Assembly: GCF_040676775.1 (NCBI RefSeq)
Contig: NZ_JBFAPP010000004.1
Coordinates: 310,001-374,000, forward strand
From: Micromonospora_G sp040676775
GTDB taxonomy: Bacteria; Actinomycetota; Actinomycetes; Mycobacteriales; Micromonosporaceae
Direction of reading: 5' to 3'
DNA: 64,000 bases
Shown here: piece after piece, positions 26,621-33,958 of the stretch
Layout of the letters: each line of letters starts with the position of its first letter
Numbering within the stretch: position 1 is the first letter of the stretch
Notes under the pieces: model-generated
Told to the model about the DNA's origin: nothing
What the model saw: the letters and a program-made list of their open reading frames with translations, nothing else
Database searches by the model: none
Made by a program: the position numbers and the translations under genes

Positions 26621-27353
26621 CGATCCGACGCCGCCGCATCAGGACGATGCCGCCGAGCACGGCCGCGCCCAGCATCGCCGCTCCGCTGGTCGCTAGACCG
26701 TTGTCGCCCGCCCCACCGTCGCCGCCGTCGACCCAGCCGGTCGGTACGACCACCAGGCTCCCGAAGCCGCAGGAACCCTTGAGCTTGTAATGTCCCGGCG
26801 TCGCGTCGGCCGGGATCTCGGCGGTGGCCCGGTAGGCGTAGCTACGGCTCTGCGCGCCCCCTGTTCCGGACCCGCCGTCGGCTTCGGCATCCTCGGCCGT
26901 CGGTGTCTCGGCCTCGGCGGATTCTTCGGCCTTCGGTGCCTCGGCCTTCGGTGTCTCGGCCTTCGTCGGGTCGTGCGCGTCGGCGTGGCCGTTGGTGGGG
27001 TCGTCCGGTGTGGTGGAGGATTCCACCGCCTCGGGTGCATAGTCCTCGACCGGTCCCAGGTCGGCGGCGGGCGGCGCCTCTTCGGGAGCGGCCGGCCTGT
27101 CGCGTTCTGGGTTCAGTTCCAGCTTCCCGGTCAGCTCGGACCAGACCCAGGGACTCTCCTGCGGCTGGTCGCAGACCTCGACGATGGTCACCTCGTGACC
27201 GGGCTTCGCCCACTGTGGCTTCGTCGACATCTGGCCTGCGTCGGTGGCGGTGGGAGAGGGGTCCGCCGAGGCGATCCCGGGCGTACCGACAAGCAGAGAG
27301 GCGCCACCGAGGGCAGCTCCGGCGACAACCTTGCCGAGAAAGTTCCTGGACAT
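26604..27353 (-). CDS. Secreted surface protein with LATSG tail, candidate sortase substrate
   Basis: 249 residues. A signal peptide (KVVAGAALGGASLLVGTPG, then IASAD) leads to a region with VTIVEVCDQPQESPWVWS, a long acidic stretch rich in Glu, Ala, Pro and Lys (about 85-165), a second short folded part (RATAEIPADATPGHYKLKGS, then CGFGSLVVVP) with a cysteine that could pair with the first, a Gly-rich linker, and a cell-wall-sorting-type end: LATSG (220-224), a hydrophobic helix and RRRR. LATSG is one substitution from the LAxTG signal of sortase E substrates. The ATG is used because the earlier GTG overlaps the AAGGAG site. The function of the folded parts is unknown. Confidence 0.75.
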   Translation of the reverse strand: MSRNFLGKVVAGAALGGASLLVGTPGIASADPSPTATDAGQMSTKPQWAKPGHEVTIVEVCDQPQESPWVWSELTGKLELNPERDRPAAPEEAPPAADLGPVEDYAPEAVESSTTPDDPTNGHADAHDPTKAETPKAEAPKAEESAEAETPTAEDAEADGGSGTGGAQSRSYAYRATAEIPADATPGHYKLKGSCGFGSLVVVPTGWVDGGDGGAGDNGLATSGAAMLGAAVLGGIVLMRRRRIDGSLV

Positions 27354-27820
27354 AACGTCCGTCACTCCTTCCCCTGTTCACCGTGGCCCGACGGCAGCCG
27401 AACCAAAACCGAGGCTAGCTGGTTTGTGAGCTTTCGTCGGATTAATGCGCCATCGCCCCCGTACGGGTGACGGCCTCAGCCCGTCGAGCGGTTGCAGGGG
27501 CTGCGGGCAGGGGGAGAGGATGGCCAGGGATCGGTGGATGTCGCTGGGGTGTTGTGGTGGAAGCGCTCCCATGCAAGAATTCATCCACTGTGTAGGGGAG
27601 CCATACCGCGCAGTGGACGTCGAGGGCATCCGGTCTCCGGACGACGTCGACCCGGCCGGTAGCTACGGCCGGCACCACCACCGTTCTTTGCTGCCCGTCC
27701 GGGCCGGGCAATCGAAGTCCCCATGGCGCCTCGTGGACCATCCCACCGGTTCACGTCCGCGAGGCCGCCGCGCGCCGGGCCCCGCCATCGCGGACCGGCT
27801 GGCCCAAGGAGATCAGTCGC
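27354..27820. promoter_or_regulatory. Divergent control region between the surface-protein and cellulase genes
   Basis: 467 bp, with no gene I can support. It contains the CebR-type box described separately, the AAGGAG site of the cellulase gene, and the presumed promoter of the sortase operon. A 130-codon plus-strand frame here lacks any recognisable protein and runs into the cellulase start. Confidence 0.5.
27558..27571. promoter_or_regulatory. CebR-type operator upstream of the cellulase
   Basis: TGGAAGCGCTCCCA differs at one position from the 14-bp CebR box TGGGAGCGCTCCCA known from Streptomyces and Thermobifida, where the LacI-family repressor CebR releases cellulase genes in response to cellobiose. 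It lies 250 bp before the GH6 start. No cebR gene is in the window. Confidence 0.75.
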
Positions 27821-29611
27821 ATGAATTTACGGAGTAGATTGTCCGGCCGACGCAAAGCAGTGGTGCTGGCGGCCGCGAGCACGTTGGTGGCCGCCGGTCT
27901 CGTCACCCTCCCGGTCACCGTGGCCCACGCGGCCACCCAGTGCAGCGTCACGTACACCACCAGCCAGTGGCAGGGCGGCTTCAGCGCCAACCTGACCATC
28001 CGGAACATCGGCGACCCGCTGAACGGGTGGACACTCGGCTTCACCTTCCCCAACAGCAGCCAGCGGGTGCAGCAGGGCTGGTCGGCAACCTGGAGCCAGT
28101 CGGGAAGCCAGGTGACCGCGCAGAGCATGTCGTGGAACGGCTCGCTGGCCACCGGAGCCTCGACCGGCATCGGCTTCAACGGTGCCTGGAGCGGCAGCAA
28201 CCCAGCGCCGACCTCGTTCACCATCAACGGGACCGTGTGCAACGGCGGTACGCCCACCACCCCGCCGACCACCCCGCCCACGACTCCGCCGACCACCCCG
28301 CCGACGACACCTCCCACGACTCCGCCGACCACCACCCCGCCGCCGACCACGCCTCCGCCGGGTGGACCGCGGGTGGACAACCCGTACGTGGGTGTCACGG
28401 GTTACGTGAACCCGGACTGGAAGGCCAAGGCGGACGCCGAGCCCGGCGGTAGCCGGATCTCGAACAACCCGACCGGCGTCTGGATGGACCGGATCGCGGC
28501 GATCAACGGATCCGCCTCCGCCCGTGGTCTGCGGGCGCACCTGGACACCGCACTGGCGCAGGGTGCCGGCTACATCCAGATCGTCATCTACAACCTGCCC
28601 GGCCGGGACTGTGCGGCGCTCGCGTCCAACGGTGAACTGGGGCCGACAGACCTGCCCCGGTACAAGACGGAGTACATCGACCCGATCGCGGCGATCATGG
28701 GTGACGCCAAGTACCGCAACCTGCGGATCATCAACGTGATCGAGATCGACTCGCTGCCGAACCTGGTCACCAACACCGGCAGCCGGCCGACCGCCACGCC
28801 GCAGTGCGACGTCATGAAGGCGAACGGCAACTACGTCAACGGCGTCGGGTACGCCCTGGCGAAGCTGGGCGCGCTGCCGAACACGTACAACTACATCGAC
28901 GCCGGCCACCACGGCTGGATCGGCTGGGACGACAACTTCGCCCCGTCGGCGACCCTGTTCGCCGAGGCCGCTCGTGCCTCCGGCAGCACGGTGAACAACG
29001 TGCACGGCTTCATCGTCAACACCGCCAACTACGGCCCGCTGACCGAGCCGTACTTCAACATCAACAGCACGGTGGGCGGTACGTCGGTGCGGCAGTCCTC
29101 GTGGGTCGACTGGAACCGCTACGTGGACGAGCAGTCGTTCGCCCAGGCGTTCCGTACCCAGCTCATCAGCGCCGGCTTCAACTCCAACGTCGGCATGCTG
29201 ATCGACACCGGCCGTAACGGTTGGGGTGGCTCGGCCCGTCCGACCGGCCCCGGCCCGCAGACCGACGTGAACGCCTTCGTCAACGGCGGTCGTCTCGACC
29301 GGCGCATCCACCTCGGCAACTGGTGCAACCAGAGCGGTGCCGGTATCGGCGAGCGCCCGCGGGCCGCGCCGGCCGCTGGTATCGACGCCTACGTCTGGAT
29401 CAAGCCCCCGGGCGAGTCCGACGGCGCCAGCCGGGAGATCCCGAACAACGAAGGCAAGGGCTTCGACCGGATGTGCGACCCGACGTACACCGGCAACGCC
29501 CGCAACGGCAACAACATGAGTGGCGCCCTGCCCGACGCCCCGCTCTCCGGGGCCTGGTTCTCGGCCCAGTTCCAGCAGCTCATGCAGAACGCGTACCCGC
29601 CGCTGTCGTAG
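27821..29611 (+). CDS. Secreted cellulase/cellobiohydrolase, CBM2 plus GH6
   Basis: 596 residues: a signal peptide (VVLAAASTLVAAGLVTLP, cleavage near AHAA), a CBM2 cellulose-binding module (about 40-140; QCSVTYTTSQWQGGF to NGTVCNG, closed by a Cys pair), a Thr/Pro linker (about 142-185), and a GH6 catalytic domain. GH6 marks are IVIYNLPGRDCAALASNGEL and VIEIDSLPNLVTN, which holds the probable catalytic acid Asp, then NYIDAGHHGWIGW and a C-terminal WIKPPGESDG. The ASNGE segment and loop content resemble the exo-acting Cel6 type, so release of cellobiose from chain ends is likely; endo activity is not excluded. AAGGAG precedes the ATG. A CebR-type box upstream predicts cellobiose induction. Confidence 0.93.
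   Translation: MNLRSRLSGRRKAVVLAAASTLVAAGLVTLPVTVAHAATQCSVTYTTSQWQGGFSANLTIRNIGDPLNGWTLGFTFPNSSQRVQQGWSATWSQSGSQVTAQSMSWNGSLATGASTGIGFNGAWSGSNPAPTSFTINGTVCNGGTPTTPPTTPPTTPPTTPPTTPPTTPPTTTPPPTTPPPGGPRVDNPYVGVTGYVNPDWKAKADAEPGGSRISNNPTGVWMDRIAAINGSASARGLRAHLDTALAQGAGYIQIVIYNLPGRDCAALASNGELGPTDLPRYKTEYIDPIAAIMGDAKYRNLRIINVIEIDSLPNLVTNTGSRPTATPQCDVMKANGNYVNGVGYALAKLGALPNTYNYIDAGHHGWIGWDDNFAPSATLFAEAARASGSTVNNVHGFIVNTANYGPLTEPYFNINSTVGGTSVRQSSWVDWNRYVDEQSFAQAFRTQLISAGFNSNVGMLIDTGRNGWGGSARPTGPGPQTDVNAFVNGGRLDRRIHLGNWCNQSGAGIGERPRAAPAAGIDAYVWIKPPGESDGASREIPNNEGKGFDRMCDPTYTGNARNGNNMSGALPDAPLSGAWFSAQFQQLMQNAYPPLS
28243..28365 (+). repeat. Tandem Thr-Pro linker repeats inside the cellulase gene
   Basis: A reiterated TPPTTPPT-type coding repeat (ACC/ACG and CCG/CCC codons) of about 120 bp joins the CBM2 and GH6 domains. 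It is typical of O-glycosylated cellulase linkers and prone to length variation. Confidence 0.85.
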
Positions 29612-29639
29612 CGCTCGGGTAGGCAGGCCACACAGCACG

Positions 29640-29678
29640 GGATCCCTGGTCCGACCGTCGAGGTCGGGCCAGGGATCC
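29640..29678. terminator. Bidirectional terminator after the cellulase gene
   Basis: A 17-bp stem (GGATCCCTGGTCCGACC with its near-complement, one mismatch) and a 5-nt loop lie between two convergent genes. Confidence 0.88.
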
Positions 29679-29689
29679 ATGCGTACGGG

Positions 29690-30055
29690 TCAGGGAACGG
29701 TCTTCTCGATCGCGGCCGCGCCCTGTTCCGCCAACATCCGGCGGGCTCGTTCGAGGTTGGCCGGGGTGGGGTCGGCACCCCACGCGGCGACCAGGTCCTC
29801 CGGTTCCCAGGGCTGTTCGGCGCCGGTACGGGTCTGGTCCGAACCGGGGTAGCCGCCGCCCTGCGAGTCGCCGATCAGCTCCTCGGTGGGCGGAAAGTCA
29901 CCCGGTACGTCGTCCGGCCCGATGAACTCGGGTGTGTTCGCATCCCGCCCGCCACCCGTTCTGAGCTGGGGCAGGGTGCTCTCGTCGTCGGCGGCCGAGG
30001 CCATCTCCGGGGACTCCTCCAGCGGCCGGTCCAGGCCCGGATCGCGCTCCGTCAT
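29690..30055 (-). CDS. Hypothetical acidic protein, 121 residues
   Basis: No family recognised. The first 80 residues are polar, acidic and apparently disordered (ERDPGLDRPLEESPE; IGPDDVPGDFPPTEEL). The last 40 look folded and helical (WEPEDLVAAWGADPTPANLE then RARRMLAEQGAAAIEK). No signal peptide or membrane helix is present. A good AGGAGGG site precedes the ATG. It is the last of three same-strand genes of unknown function and is separated from the middle one by 100 bp, so it may have its own promoter. Confidence 0.65.
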   Translation of the reverse strand: MTERDPGLDRPLEESPEMASAADDESTLPQLRTGGGRDANTPEFIGPDDVPGDFPPTEELIGDSQGGGYPGSDQTRTGAEQPWEPEDLVAAWGADPTPANLERARRMLAEQGAAAIEKTVP

Positions 30056-30155
30056 GTTGCTGCCCTCCTGTCCGGTAGCGGCGTCGTTCCCATCGGACTC
30101 GGCTACCCGGGATCGTCGGCGCCATGCCGACTCGTACCCGGTCGGGTGACGGGGG

Positions 30156-31001
30156 TCAGTGGTCGAGCACCCGGTCGAGGAAGTCGCGGTAGCGGCGGAT
30201 GCTCAGCCGGATCCGTTCGGTCTCACCGGCATGCTCCGCGCCGGCACCGCCGTCGTCGAGCTTGTCGCGCTGCGCGGCGAGTGCGGAGGTGAGCGACTCG
30301 ACGGCCTCGCCGACCAGCCCGCGCGCCTCATCGAGGGCGGCCTGCGGGTCGTCCACGAAGCGCAACTGCACATCCCGCCAGCGGTCCCGAAGCCCCGCGG
30401 TGGTTTCCGGGTCGAGCAGCGGCCCGAACCCGTCCCCATCGGCCTGAACCGCGGTATTCGAGGCTGCGGCACTCGGAGCTGCGGTACTCGGAGCGGTCGC
30501 GGCCGTATCCGGCTCGGGGGTCGGGTTGTCGGACGCCTGGCCGTCGGACAGGCCGTTGTCGGGGCCCACGGTCTGGTCTTCCCGGGCGTCGAACTCGTCG
30601 GTCCGGTTTCCGCTGGCCAGCGCCGACGCGGCGACCGCGCCGCCGACCGTCGGGGCGCCGAAGGTGGTCGGCAGCGGTGCCGGCTCGTGGAACTCGACCC
30701 GGTCGAGATCGTCGGCCCGGTCCCGACCGTCGACCCGGTCGAGATCGTCGTCCAGCCGATCGCGGGCGAGGTCGTCGTCGAGCCGATCCCGGTCGGGATC
30801 GTCCAGCGGGTCGCGGTCGTCGGTGCGGTCCGGGTCGTCGGTCCGGTCGAGATCGTCGACGCCGTCGGTGCGATCCCGGCCGTTCACCCGGTCGGGGTCG
30901 TCGGCCCGGTCCGGGTCGTCGGGCCAGTCCCGGTCGTCGACCTGTACGGGGGTGCGGGCGGCCTGCTGGTCGTCCTGGTTCTGCTGGTCGTGCTGGCGCA
31001 T
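30156..31001 (-). CDS. Hypothetical protein with Asp/Arg repeats and a C-terminal helical domain shared with its neighbour
   Basis: 281 residues in three parts. Residues 22-101 are dense D-R/D-D-P-D-R repeats, highly charged and presumably disordered. About 102-195 is Ala/Thr/Pro-rich spacer. From about 200 to the end is a helical domain (GLRDRWRDVQLRFVDDP ... RIRLSIRRYRDFLDRVL). The same pattern W-x-D-[VI]-Q-x2-FVD-x-P, followed by a final [RH]YR helix, occurs in the gene immediately upstream, so the two are paralogous in this region. GGAG precedes the ATG; 13 bp separate the genes, consistent with one operon. No function can be assigned. Confidence 0.65.
   Translation of the reverse strand: MRQHDQQNQDDQQAARTPVQVDDRDWPDDPDRADDPDRVNGRDRTDGVDDLDRTDDPDRTDDRDPLDDPDRDRLDDDLARDRLDDDLDRVDGRDRADDLDRVEFHEPAPLPTTFGAPTVGGAVAASALASGNRTDEFDAREDQTVGPDNGLSDGQASDNPTPEPDTAATAPSTAAPSAAASNTAVQADGDGFGPLLDPETTAGLRDRWRDVQLRFVDDPQAALDEARGLVGEAVESLTSALAAQRDKLDDGGAGAEHAGETERIRLSIRRYRDFLDRVLDH
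30699..30938. repeat. Low-complexity tandem coding repeats (Asp/Arg)
   Basis: Repeated GTCGTCGGTCCGGTC-like units on the plus strand, coding Asp-Arg-rich repeats on the minus strand. The mirror plus-strand frame is also open and reads Val/Gly/Pro repeats; I treat that as a shadow. Confidence 0.8.
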
Positions 31002-31014
31002 GGGGATGTACTCC

Positions 31015-31692
31015 TCACCGGCTTGGCGCGTCCTGCGGCGACTGCCGCGGGGCGGGCTCTGGGGTGTGCTGAGGCTTCTGGGGCTGGGAATCCGATTCGT
31101 CGGCCCGGGGCCGGGTGACCGGCTCGTCCGGGCGTACCGGTTCGGTTCCGGGGTCGGTGCCGAGATCGGTGCCGAGCAGGTCGGCGAAGAGGGCCCGGTA
31201 ATGCACCAGGGCCTGACGCAGGTCCTCCGTGTCGGCCTCGCCGCGCTGGTCGCGCAGGCGGATCTCGTGGGCGTCGCGGTAGTGCGACAGGGTGCGGGCG
31301 TGCTCGACGGAGAGGGTGGCGAGCTGCTCGTCGTAGTCCCCGGTCGGGTAGCCGCGCTCGGCGATCAGGCGGGTGACCAGTTCGTCGGCCGCGCCGACCG
31401 AGTCGTTGGGGGCGTCGACGAAGTTGGCCTGGATGTCCGCCCAGGTGGTGGCGTACCGCTGACGGGACTCCTCGGAGAGCGGGGTGAGCGTCAGCTCGGC
31501 GTGCCGGCGGGTACGTTCGCGCAGTTCCCGCTCGGCGTCGCCGCGGCTCTCCCGTTCGGCGACGGCCTGGTCGTACTCCGGCCCGAACTGGCGTCGGAGC
31601 GCGGCCCGGCGGCTGACCGCCCAGATCGACGCGGCGATGACCACGACGAGTACGGCGGCCACGACAATGACGATGACCTGCGTGGGTGACAT
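31015..31692 (-). CDS. Membrane-anchored hypothetical protein, paralogous domain to its neighbour
   Basis: 225 residues. An N-terminal transmembrane helix (about 5-25, VIVIVVAAVLVVVIAASIWA) is followed by a basic stretch, a charged helical segment (AVAERESRGDAERELRERTR) and a domain at about 80-175: RYATTWADIQANFVDAPNDS ... DLRQALVHYRALFADLL, matching the C-terminal domain of the next gene. The tail is Pro/Glu/Gln-rich and disordered. Topology is probably one helix with the body in the cytoplasm, though this is uncertain. GGAGG precedes the ATG. First gene of a three-gene minus-strand cluster; no known family recognised. Confidence 0.68.
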   Translation of the reverse strand: MSPTQVIVIVVAAVLVVVIAASIWAVSRRAALRRQFGPEYDQAVAERESRGDAERELRERTRRHAELTLTPLSEESRQRYATTWADIQANFVDAPNDSVGAADELVTRLIAERGYPTGDYDEQLATLSVEHARTLSHYRDAHEIRLRDQRGEADTEDLRQALVHYRALFADLLGTDLGTDPGTEPVRPDEPVTRPRADESDSQPQKPQHTPEPAPRQSPQDAPSR

Positions 31693-32026
31693 GGGATCCT
31701 CCTTCGCCCTCTGCTATTCCCGCTGCGAGGTGATCGCCAATCCCCGGTCGGGATATTTTCGTTCGATCCTCGGGCGAGTCGACCCGTTCGTGATGCTCTG
31801 TCTGATATTGGGGGTGATTCGCGGCACCTCGTTGGTAGCCGCCCAACCCTGGTTGTTAACTTGACTCATTCCAAAAAACGCGCTTTGGTGGTGGGGTGCC
31901 GGTCGAGTCGAGTGGTTTGCGGCGCCGAGCGCGAGTTGTTCGCCGCTGCGCTGATTCGCCGGTTTGCGCCGAGATCATTTTCTGGGGCCGCTGTCCTGGC
32001 TTCCAGGAATCGTCAGGAGGAGAAGC
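31693..32026. promoter_or_regulatory. Divergent intergenic region before the catalase gene
   Basis: 334 bp. It includes an AT-richer stretch near 31855-31880 (GTTAACTTGACTCATTCC) that may hold promoter elements for catalase, but no consensus pair. No fur- or catR-type regulator gene is adjacent. No gene seen. Confidence 0.4.
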
Positions 32027-33514
32027 ATGAGCGATCCGGCCGAGAAGGCAACGCTCACGACCCGTCAGGGTCACCCCGTGCACAACAACCAGCAGCAGCG
32101 CACCGTCGGGTCACGCGGCCCGGCCACCCTGGAGAACTACCACTTCCTCGAGAAGATCAGCCACTTCGACCGGGAGCGGATCCCGGAGCGGGTGGTGCAT
32201 GCCCGCGGGTTCGTCGCGCACGGTGAGTTCGAGGCGTACGGCAGGATCGGTGACGAGCCGGCGTCGACGTACACCCGGGCCAAGCTTTTCCAGACCGAGG
32301 GCAAGAAGACCCCGGTCTCGGTCCGCTTCTCCACCGTCATCGGCGGTCGGGACTCCTCCGAGGCAGCCCGTGACCCGCGCGGTTTCGCGGTGAAGTTCCG
32401 TACCGAGGACGGCAACTGGGACCTGGTCGGCAACAACCTGCCGGTCTTCTTCATCCGGGACGCGATCAAATTCCCGGACGTGATCCACTCGCTCAAGCCG
32501 GACCCGGTGACCTTCCGTCAGGAACCCAACCGGATCTTCGACTTCATGTCGAACACCCCCGAGTCGATGCACATGCTGACCTGGCTGTTCAGCCCGCGCG
32601 GCATCCCGGCCAACTACCGGACCCAGGACGGCTTCGGGGTGAACACCTACCGGATGGTCAACGCCGCCGGTGAGGGTGTGCTGGTCAAGTACCACTGGAA
32701 GTCGCGGCAGGGCATCGAGTCGCTGACCGAGGAGCAGGCCGCCGCGATCCAGGCCACCGAGCTGGGCCACGCCTCGAAGGACCTCTACGAGGCGATCGAG
32801 CGCGGCGAGTTCCCGCAGTGGGAGCTCAACGTGCAGATCATGAGCGACGACGAGCACCCGGAGCTGGACTTCGACCCGCTCGACGACACCAAGACCTGGC
32901 CGGAGGACGTCTTCCCGCTGCGTCCGGTCGGCGTGATGACGCTCGACCGCAACATCACCGACCACCACAACGAGAACGAGCAGATCGCGTTCGGCACCGG
33001 CGTACTGGTCGACGGGCTGGACTTCAGCGACGACAAGATGCTCGTCGGCCGGACCTTCTCCTACTCCGACACCCAGCGCTACCGGGTCGGCCCGAACTAC
33101 CTCCAACTCCCGGTGAACGCGCCGCGCGAGGACGTACGGGTGAGCACCAACCAGGGCGGCGGCCAGATGTCGTACGGGGTGGACAACCGGGGCGGCAACC
33201 CGCACATCAACTTCGAGCCGTCGTCGGTCGCCGGTCTGCGCGAGGCCGACGACTCCTACCGCGAGTACCGGCCACACGTGTCGGGTCAGGTGCTGCGGGC
33301 GCCGATCGAGCGGCAGAACAACTACGCCCAGGCCGGTGAGCGGTTCCGCACGATGCCCGAGTGGGAGCGTGACGACCTGGTGAAGAACTTCGTCGACCTG
33401 CTGGGCCAGTGCGACAAGCACATCCAGGAAAAAATGGTCTGGCACTTCGACCAGGCGGACGAGGCGTTTGGTCGCCGGGTGGCCGAGGGCCTCGGCCTGA
33501 CCGCCAACTCCTGA
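32027..33514 (+). CDS. katA: Catalase, monofunctional haem type
   Basis: 495 residues, the small-subunit clade length. The distal haem histidine is His58 in RVVHARGFVAHGEFE, the distal asparagine lies in WDLVGNNLPVFF, and the proximal haem-ligand tyrosine in RTFSYSDTQRYRVG; KTPVSVRFSTV is also conserved. It decomposes hydrogen peroxide to water and oxygen in the cytoplasm. The ATG at 32027 follows AGGAGGAG; the longer upstream frame is not needed. A strong terminator follows, so it is monocistronic. Confidence 0.95.
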   Translation: MSDPAEKATLTTRQGHPVHNNQQQRTVGSRGPATLENYHFLEKISHFDRERIPERVVHARGFVAHGEFEAYGRIGDEPASTYTRAKLFQTEGKKTPVSVRFSTVIGGRDSSEAARDPRGFAVKFRTEDGNWDLVGNNLPVFFIRDAIKFPDVIHSLKPDPVTFRQEPNRIFDFMSNTPESMHMLTWLFSPRGIPANYRTQDGFGVNTYRMVNAAGEGVLVKYHWKSRQGIESLTEEQAAAIQATELGHASKDLYEAIERGEFPQWELNVQIMSDDEHPELDFDPLDDTKTWPEDVFPLRPVGVMTLDRNITDHHNENEQIAFGTGVLVDGLDFSDDKMLVGRTFSYSDTQRYRVGPNYLQLPVNAPREDVRVSTNQGGGQMSYGVDNRGGNPHINFEPSSVAGLREADDSYREYRPHVSGQVLRAPIERQNNYAQAGERFRTMPEWERDDLVKNFVDLLGQCDKHIQEKMVWHFDQADEAFGRRVAEGLGLTANS

Positions 33515-33958
33515 ACCGATTGGTCCATCCCGGTCCCACATGAGCGGTCGCCGGTACGGACGCGAGTAACACCGAGTACGCGCGAGATGCCCCGGACATA
33601 ACCTCCGGGGCATCTCGTTTTTGCTGCCCAGCGCGCATGCTGTCGCTCTAAGGTGCGACGGAATGACTGGGTGTGCTGACCCCCGACTCGGCCCGTACGC
33701 CGATGGCTCGCGCTTGTCCGGCAATAGCGGCAGCGTGACAGTGACAATGGCACCACGGTGGTGGACCGATCGGGGCGCAGGTCCGATCGGGTCGAGTTTG
33801 GACAGTGGTCGGGAACCCGACCCGGAAGGTCCGGTAGTGCATACGTCTCCGATTACGTATCCTGCCGGAGGCGCACGCTCGAATTTCGTGACTCCGTCAG
33901 GAGGACACGGACCGGCCGGGCCCGGTTTTCCCCTCCTGCCACCCCCGGGCGAGGTCCG
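33515..33958 (+). promoter_or_regulatory. Catalase terminator and conservon upstream region
   Basis: 444 bp: the catalase terminator, then about 330 bp of leader/promoter DNA for the conservon with a direct repeat (CCGATCGGGGCG and CCGATCGGGTCG near 33767-33794). No gene supported; the kinase frame is open through part of it, but without a ribosome-binding site. Confidence 0.4.
33584..33622 (+). terminator. Intrinsic terminator after catalase
   Basis: GAGATGCCCCGGA and TCCGGGGCATCTC form a 13-bp perfect stem with a 7-nt loop, followed by GTTTTT. Confidence 0.95.

Noticed and set aside
27445..27837. 130-codon frame upstream of the cellulase
   Set aside because: No domain, contains the CebR-type operator and overlaps the cellulase start.
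30159..31118. Plus-strand frame with VVGPV-type repeats resembling an elastin-like protein
   Set aside because: It is the exact antisense of the Asp/Arg repeat gene; the minus strand has a ribosome-binding site, a start and a second domain shared with its neighbour.
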